The notes beneath the pieces are model-generated. The model was given only the letters and a program-made list of their open reading frames with translations. It did no database searches and had not been told where the DNA came from. From Gemmiger formicilis (lineage in GTDB: Bacteria; Bacillota; Clostridia; Oscillospirales; Ruminococcaceae), in the NCBI RefSeq assembly GCF_016900095.1, contig NZ_JACJJP010000027.1, positions 1-44,908 on the forward strand: a stretch of 44,908 nucleotides of DNA. The letters are read 5' to 3'. The position numbers were made by a program, and so were the translations under genes. Below are positions 40,641 to 44,908 of the stretch, one piece after another (position 1 is the first letter of the stretch; each line of letters starts with the position of its first letter).

Positions 40641-40726
40641 AAAAGCATTCCTCCTAAAATCATGGAAGCATTTCCACGCTGTCCCGTATGCACTGGTTCC
40701 TGCACACTGAACAACTTGTTAAATAT

Positions 40727-40735
40727 ATATTAACA
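40727..40735 (-). promoter_or_regulatory. Possible extended -10 promoter of the PTS gene
   Basis: On the minus strand TGT precedes TAATAT (40732-40727); the -35 is poor. The gap 40641-40992 is AT-rich, holds this element and the repeats at 40867-40899, and has no gene I can support. Confidence 0.35.
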
Positions 40736-40866
40736 TAATTGTCACAAAAATGAAAGATGTTTGCCGTGAAATTGGCAGAATGACGAAAAAACGATTTTTT
40801 GCCGAAATAAAATTTCCCGGCACCCAGGAACAAATTGCACTTAAAGGGAAAGTTTGAAACTTTTTT

Positions 40867-40899
40867 TCAACCTTTTTCATAAGAAAATCAACTTTTTCA
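40867..40899. repeat. Two 12-13 bp direct repeats 21 bp apart upstream of the PTS gene
   Basis: TCAACCTTTTTCA (40867-40879) and TCAACTTTTTCA (40888-40899) start 21 bp apart, two helical turns. A weaker copy (TGAAACTTTTTTTCA, 40855-40869) overlaps the first. The spacing suggests a protein-binding site, but AT-rich chance repetition is possible. Confidence 0.4.
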
Positions 40900-40992
40900 T
40901 CGGGCAATTTCCAGGGGCGCCGATAAAAAATGAAGCGAAAAAACCACGAATTTGGTTATTTTGCTAGTTGGAGGGTTTTGAATATCAGAAGT

Positions 40993-41718
40993 TTAACGAC
41001 GTTTTTCCCTCCCATCCGGCCGCCGCAGCAGGGCTTTGACTCTGGTACGGTAGTCAGGGGTACTGCGCAGGCTTTCGCAGATTTTCCGGATGGCCTTGTT
41101 GTGGGTGAAGTCGTCCAGAGAATCCTCTTGCAGGTAGGCAAGCCCCAGTTCCGGTTCTTTTACCGCCGCAATGCTCACCGTCCAGGCCACGGCCAGCCTG
41201 GTGTACAGGGCGGGGCAGGAGGCGGCGCTGCAGGCGTCCAGGGTCAGGCGACGGCCTTCCGGTGTGGCGGTAAAGTGGTCCAGCAGGCAGACCAGACCGA
41301 ACCGGGCAGCAAATTCCTCCGGCCGGCGGGCCAGGGCTTGCAGCCAGGGCAGCCAGAAACCGGGATTTTTGGCCATCCACTTGCAGGAAGCCGCCGCCGA
41401 GTCGCAGACGCTCCAGTTGGTCACCCGGGGAAGAAATTCTTCCAGCCGGGTGCGGCGCTCCTCCTCGCTCAGCCGGGCTGCGCCGATGAGCATGCCGTGG
41501 AGCATGGCCTGCTCCAGATAGGGGCCCTGCAGGGCGTCCCACAGCTCCGGGGCGGCGGGCAGAACTTTGGCCAGTTCCTTGGCCAGAGCGCGCAGCCGGG
41601 GCAGCCGCACCCCCAGAATCGGCGGCGGGTCCGGGATGAGTGTGGCGGAAAACCGGGCATACTCCGGCTCCGCCATGGTTTGTAAACGGGTGAGAATCTC
41701 TTGTTGGGTGTACGACAT
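40993..41718 (-). CDS. DNA alkylation repair protein, AlkD-like HEAT-repeat family
   Basis: The 241-residue helical protein matches the AlkD family of alkylated-DNA glycosylases built from HEAT-like repeats. Features are LPRLRALAKELAK near 39-51, NWSVCDSAAAS (about 100-110) with the family's conserved Trp/Asp, and DDFTHNKAIRKICESLR near 204-220. AlkD excises N3- and N7-alkylpurines. AAGGAG lies 8 nt before the ATG. It is transcribed after thiT, past a terminator. Some family members lack activity, so the function is by family. Confidence 0.85.
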   Translation of the reverse strand: MSYTQQEILTRLQTMAEPEYARFSATLIPDPPPILGVRLPRLRALAKELAKVLPAAPELWDALQGPYLEQAMLHGMLIGAARLSEEERRTRLEEFLPRVTNWSVCDSAAASCKWMAKNPGFWLPWLQALARRPEEFAARFGLVCLLDHFTATPEGRRLTLDACSAASCPALYTRLAVAWTVSIAAVKEPELGLAYLQEDSLDDFTHNKAIRKICESLRSTPDYRTRVKALLRRPDGREKRR

Positions 41719-41789
41719 CAGGACGGCTCCTTTCGGTTGGTATTTTTATGGTAACATCCATGGAGTCTGCCCGCAAGATGCGGCCAAAC

Positions 41790-41822
41790 AAAAACGCCGG
41801 TGCGCGGCGGGGCGCATCGGCG
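41790..41822 (-). terminator. Terminator of thiT
   Basis: An 11-bp stem with one A-C mismatch (41795-41805 with 41812-41822) is followed on the minus strand by TTTTTGTTT. Confidence 0.75.
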
Positions 41823-41856
41823 ACAGGAAACCTTCTATTACAGGAAACCTTCTATT
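41823..41856. repeat. Perfect 17-bp tandem duplication
   Basis: ACAGGAAACCTTCTATT occurs at 41823-41839 and again at 41840-41856, in the 3' untranslated region between the thiT stop and its terminator. It looks like a recent slippage duplication. Confidence 0.85.
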
Positions 41857-41869
41857 ATAAATAGGAAAC

Positions 41870-42430
41870 TCAATCCGCAGCAAACAGTTTGGGGGCGGCC
41901 TTGTACAGCAAAACCACGGCCACCACGGTCAGGATGGTTTCGGGCAGCATATAGCTGGCGTTGTAGCCCAGGCTGTAGGTCCAGGCTGGCAGACCGTCGG
42001 ACAGGTTGCCCCAGATCAGCACGCCGGAGAAGAAGCTGCACAGGAAACGGATGATGCAGACGACGGCGGAGCCCACGGCCACACCCACCAGACGGTTGCG
42101 GAAGGGCTTGGCAAAGACGCAGGCCAGGCCCAGCAGGGTGAAGGCCAGTACATAGTCCAGCATGATCATGCCGAACAGGGGCAGCAGGCCGGGAGCCGGC
42201 GGGGCGTAAAAGCCCAGCAGCATCTGCAGCAGGCTGTTGACAAAGCCGGTGAACAGGCCCCACTTGGCGCCGTGACGGAAGGAAACCAGGATAAACGGCA
42301 CCATGCTGAACAGGGTGATGGAGCCGCCGTTGGCCAACTCAAAAATCTTGATGTTGGCCAGCACTGTGCCGAGAGCGATCATCAGGGCGCACTCGACCAG
42401 GATGCGGGTCTTGGATGCAGTTTTGGACAT
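41870..42430 (-). CDS. thiT: ECF transporter S component, thiamine-type
   Basis: ThiT binds thiamine in the membrane and uses the shared ECF ATPase module for uptake. The 186-residue product has about six hydrophobic segments and ThiT-like features: ECALMIALGTVLANIKIFELANGGSITLFSMVP near 13-45, and the Trp-rich WGNLSDGLPAWTYS loop near 139-152. The ATG at 42430 has GAGGAG 10 nt upstream. The TPP riboswitch upstream supports thiamine as substrate. No ECF energising genes are in the window. Confidence 0.92.
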   Translation of the reverse strand: MSKTASKTRILVECALMIALGTVLANIKIFELANGGSITLFSMVPFILVSFRHGAKWGLFTGFVNSLLQMLLGFYAPPAPGLLPLFGMIMLDYVLAFTLLGLACVFAKPFRNRLVGVAVGSAVVCIIRFLCSFFSGVLIWGNLSDGLPAWTYSLGYNASYMLPETILTVVAVVLLYKAAPKLFAAD

Positions 42431-42463
42431 GGGGAAAACACTCCTCAAAACGATAGTAGTCCA

Positions 42464-42518
42464 TAAAAACAAGAAGCGCGCCCGGCAGGAAAAACCTGCA
42501 TGCGGGCGCGCGAGCTTC
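42464..42518 (-). terminator. TPP-riboswitch expression platform (intrinsic terminator)
   Basis: A long stem (GCGCGCCCG and GCAGG on one side, CCTGC and CGGGCGCGC on the other, TTTTT loop) ends in TTGTTTTT on the minus strand. It lies between the riboswitch and thiT, so TPP binding should favour termination. Confidence 0.8.
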
Positions 42519-42538
42519 CGTATGATGGGAAATTATCC

Positions 42539-42620
42539 CGTCCACTCCCTACGCCGGCATTACCCGGATCAGGTTAAAGGGTACTCCTTGCGGATCTCAG
42601 CCTTGCGGCGCCCCTGTTTC
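42539..42620 (-). ncRNA. TPP riboswitch (THI element)
   Basis: On the minus strand the element contains the conserved THI pieces in order: GGGG, CTGAGA (42600-42595), ACCC, AACCTGATC and CCGGCGTAGGGA (42557-42546). It precedes thiT and its terminator and should shut off thiamine uptake when TPP is plentiful. Confidence 0.94.
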
Positions 42621-42633
42621 TATGTCCAAAAAC

Positions 42634-42661
42634 AGTATACACATTTTGGCAAAATTGTCAA
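42634..42661 (-). promoter_or_regulatory. Promoter of the TPP-riboswitch/thiT transcript
   Basis: On the minus strand TTGACA (42661-42656), a 16-bp spacer and TATACT (42639-42634). The -35 overlaps the stop codon of the glgB-like gene. Confidence 0.75.
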
Positions 42662-44367
42662 GACAAGGCGAATACAGCCCCGCTCATGGGGGGCAGATAC
42701 AGCGCAAACGCGCCGCCCCGCACCGGCAGGTCACCCTCCGGCACCGGTCCCGCCGCAAACAACAGCGTTCCGCGGCAGGCCCCGCCGCGGTCTACGGCGG
42801 CGTCCAGCGGGCAGTCCCCCAGATTGAATACGCACAGCAGGGTTTCTTCGTCGGCTTGCCGACGGTAGCCCAGGGCCAGGCGGTCCCGGTCCTGCAATGC
42901 CCAGCCGAACCCGCCCCGGTGCAGGGCCGGGTGGGCGCAGAACAGTTCCCCCAGGGCCGCGGTGTAGCTGTCCATGGCCTGATGCAAGGGATGCCCCAGA
43001 CAGGCCCAGTCCATCTCCTTGTAAGGATCAAAGGCCAGGGGCTGGCCGAACTCGCCTCCCATAAAGGTCAGGGGGCGGCCCGGCCGGGTGAACTGCAGCA
43101 GATACGCCACCTGCATCTGCCGGAACTTTTCTTCCTCGCTGCCGGGCATCTGCCACCACACCGAACCGGTGCCCCAGGTGTTGTCGTCGTGGCTCAGGGC
43201 GTTGACGGCGGTGGCGGCCGGGTCCCGCAGCAGGGCGGCAAAATGGCGGATCCGCCCGGCGGGGGCGGCAAAAAAGGTCAGTACATCCCGGGCCCAGGCA
43301 CTGTCCCACACCGCATCAAATCCCAGCCCGCCGCGGTGGGTGGGCACAGCGGCATTCAGGGCTCCGGCGGTATCCTCGGCGGCCAGAAACACCGGCCCGA
43401 ACCGGGCGTGCAGCCCGGCGGTCAGGGTCTTGAAAAATTCTGCCGCCGCCAGGGCTTCTCCAGCGTCCTGGGGGCGGTAGAGGGCATGGCCCACCGCGTC
43501 CACCCGCAGCCCGTCGCAGTGCAGTTCGTACAGCCAGAAGGCCGCAGCACTCAAAAGAAAGCTGCGTACCGGTCCGCTGCCCAGGTCAAACCGCAGACTG
43601 CCCCAGTCACTGGGCCCCGCTTCATACAGGGGGGCACCGTCCCATTGGGCCATCCGGTCGGGATCGGGGGCAAAATGTACCGGCACGAAGTCCATCAGCA
43701 CCGCAATGTCCGCCTGGTGCAGCCGGTCGATCAGTTCCGCCACCCCCGCAAAACCGCCCAACCGGGCGGTGGGAGCAAAGTAGCCGCAACCCTGGTATCC
43801 CCAGCTGCCGTCAAAGGGGTATTCGGCCAGGGGCATCAGTTCCACACAGGTAAAGTGATGGGCCTGCAGATAGGGGATCAGCACATCGGCCAGTTCTCCG
43901 CCGGAGTAATACCGCCCGTCCCAGTGGCGGCGCCAGCTGGCGGCATGCAGTTCATAGATGTTCAGGGGCGCCAGGGACAGATACCCCCGCCGTGCCATCC
44001 AGTCCCCGTCGGCAAACCCGTACCGTGGACAAAGAAGCCGTCCGGCGGTGCCGGGCAGCTCTTCATAGGCAAAAGCGAAGGGGTCCGGCTTGAGGTGCCA
44101 TACGCCGTCCGGTCCCAGAATGTTGTACTTGTACAGCTGGCCTTCGGCGGCTGCGGGAACCTGCCCGCGCCAGAGTCCGTCCTCACAGGCGGCCAGCTCG
44201 GTGGCATTCCACAGATTCCAGCCGTTCCAGTCGCCCACCACCTGAACCCGGCGGGCGTGGGGCGCCCACACGGTGAACCGCCAGCCCTGACCGGCCGGGT
44301 GAGCGCCCAGCAGCCCATAGGCATCAAAGCTGATCCCGCCGTAAAAATCCGCCACATCGGGCCGCAT
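42658..44367 (-). CDS. glgB: GH13 1,4-alpha-glucan branching enzyme, short atypical form
   Basis: The 569-residue protein has an N-terminal CBM48-like domain (about 25-110, FTVWAPHARRVQVVGDWNGW), a GH13 barrel and a C-terminal beta domain. The barrel has HAASWRR, GYQGCGYFAPTARLG, region I DFVPVHF (226-232), region II DGLRVDAVGHALY with nucleophile D290, region III AAED with E331, and region IV SHDD with D394. The catalytic residues are all present, but regions I and IV differ from the usual D-W-V-P-x-H-F and SHDE of GlgB, and it is shorter than typical GlgB (630-730). It probably branches glycogen-like glucan; no glgC, glgA or glgP lies beside it. A related activity of the family cannot be excluded. 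GGGAGG lies 7 nt before the ATG. Confidence 0.82.
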   Translation of the reverse strand: MRPDVADFYGGISFDAYGLLGAHPAGQGWRFTVWAPHARRVQVVGDWNGWNLWNATELAACEDGLWRGQVPAAAEGQLYKYNILGPDGVWHLKPDPFAFAYEELPGTAGRLLCPRYGFADGDWMARRGYLSLAPLNIYELHAASWRRHWDGRYYSGGELADVLIPYLQAHHFTCVELMPLAEYPFDGSWGYQGCGYFAPTARLGGFAGVAELIDRLHQADIAVLMDFVPVHFAPDPDRMAQWDGAPLYEAGPSDWGSLRFDLGSGPVRSFLLSAAAFWLYELHCDGLRVDAVGHALYRPQDAGEALAAAEFFKTLTAGLHARFGPVFLAAEDTAGALNAAVPTHRGGLGFDAVWDSAWARDVLTFFAAPAGRIRHFAALLRDPAATAVNALSHDDNTWGTGSVWWQMPGSEEEKFRQMQVAYLLQFTRPGRPLTFMGGEFGQPLAFDPYKEMDWACLGHPLHQAMDSYTAALGELFCAHPALHRGGFGWALQDRDRLALGYRRQADEETLLCVFNLGDCPLDAAVDRGGACRGTLLFAAGPVPEGDLPVRGGAFALYLPPMSGAVFALS

Positions 44368-44415
44368 GCCGCTCCCTCCCGCTCTTCACAAAATATCCTG
44401 CGATGATTTGTTTTT

Positions 44416-44445
44416 ATTGTAGCACGGGGGCCCGCACAAAGGCAA
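44416..44445 (-). promoter_or_regulatory. Promoter of the glgB-like gene
   Basis: On the minus strand TTGCCT (44445-44440), an 18-bp spacer and TACAAT (44421-44416) preceded by TGC, an extended -10. Confidence 0.7.
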
Positions 44446-44571
44446 CCGGACCGGATACAACCCATGGCACAAAAAGCCCGCACAAACGCCAAAAATCCCC
44501 AAAATGTGGAAAAGAGACGAAAATAGTGACGCCATTACGACAAAATTTTTACATCTTTTTTCGGGAAACAC

Positions 44572-44601
44572 TTGCATTGCGCGCCTGTTTTCGTGTATGA
44601 T
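44572..44601 (+). promoter_or_regulatory. Promoter of the P/T-rich membrane protein gene
   Basis: TTGCAT (44572-44577), an 18-bp spacer and TATGAT (44596-44601). It lies about 66 nt before the ATG at 44668. Confidence 0.6.
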
Positions 44602-44667
44602 TAAAACTGTATTTTGCTACAATGCAGCCGGTCTGCATGGATATAGAGAAGATGAAGAGGAATCAAC

Positions 44668-44908
44668 ATGGCAAAAAAGAACCCTATGAAGTATTTTTCC
44701 GGCAGTACGGTGGCGCGCCTGCCCCTGTACAAGCTGATCGCCGGCGGCACGGCGGTGCTGCTGTGCGCCAGTCTGGGCATCGGCGCCATGGCGGCGGGGC
44801 TGGGCGGCGTTGATCTGTCGGCCAGCCCGGTGCTGCCCACCGCCACGCCGGCTCCCACCCCTGCGGCCACGCCGGAAAGCACCCCCGAACCCACCCCCAC
44901 GCCGGAGC
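44668..44908 (+). CDS. N-terminal part of a membrane-anchored P/T-rich protein (cut by the window end)
   Basis: The 80 codons present encode a basic N-terminus (MAKKNPMKYFSG), a hydrophobic segment (about 20-45) and then a Pro/Thr/Ala/Glu-rich linker (TPAPTPAATPESTPEPTPTP) that runs to the window end without a stop. This is the usual start of a membrane-anchored extracellular protein with a wall-spanning linker. GAGG lies 7 nt before the ATG. The functional domain lies outside the window, so no role can be given. Confidence 0.8.
   Translation, partial: MAKKNPMKYFSGSTVARLPLYKLIAGGTAVLLCASLGIGAMAAGLGGVDLSASPVLPTATPAPTPAATPESTPEPTPTPE

Noticed and set aside
39561-40733. 390-codon plus-strand open frame opposite the PTS gene
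   Set aside because: Composition is Asp/Gly/Gln-rich with no motif; it mirrors the hydrophobic codons of the IIC domain.
1-44908. CRISPR arrays, tRNA, rRNA, IS elements or prophage
   Set aside because: No regularly spaced repeats, cloverleaf-like segments, rRNA-like stretches, transposase or phage structural genes were seen on either strand.

Overview
The window looks like a chromosomal segment of a high-GC, low-oxygen gut Firmicute of the Oscillospiraceae/Ruminococcaceae type (Faecalibacterium, Gemmiger or Subdoligranulum-like). The basis is AddAB instead of RecBCD, SpoIIR, an IreB-family protein, the Asp23/DAK2/RecG group, AGGAGG-type ribosome binding sites, GC-rich codons, and strong promoters of TTGACA-N17-TATAAT form. 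The genus is inference. I see no phage, insertion sequence, CRISPR array, rRNA or tRNA. About 90% of the window is coding.

Left third (1-16400): cysE reads left. A rightward operon then carries a cytosolic ParB-like/BMP sensor fusion, a metallophosphoesterase and gpsA. Convergent to it is a three-gene unit of a leucine-rich-repeat protein, a DUF2201/VWA protein and a MoxR-type AAA ATPase, which is the least characterised system here. A MATE exporter and cutC follow. Next is a compact DNA-damage-like island: a self-cleaving type (HTH plus S24) repressor divergent from a small membrane protein, with operators inside both promoters, followed by an overlapping radical-SAM/DUF4130 DNA-repair pair. 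An Lrp regulator and aminotransferase pair comes after that.

Middle (16400-28750): ispE, spoIIR, addB and addA, then the transcription/translation block rpmG-secE-nusG-rplK-rplA and rplJ-rplL. An L10 leader with a terminator precedes rplJ. The usual rpoB does not follow rplL; a strong bidirectional terminator does.

Right third (28750-44908): a ferredoxin-type aldo/keto reductase and a CBS protein read left. An Asp23-like protein, a FakA/YloV-type kinase, recG and a D,D-carboxypeptidase read right. An IreB-family gene reads left. The amino-sugar locus (nagA, nagB and a GlcNAc/glucose-type PTS IICB) imports and dephosphorylates/deaminates GlcNAc-6-P to fructose-6-P. Then come an AlkD-like repair protein, a TPP-riboswitch-controlled thiT, a short atypical glgB, and the start of an exported P/T-rich protein cut by the window end.

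The best candidates for something little described are the LRR-VWA-MoxR operon, the ParB-like/BMP fusion with its overlapping phosphoesterase, and the S24 repressor/small membrane protein switch next to the radical-SAM repair pair.
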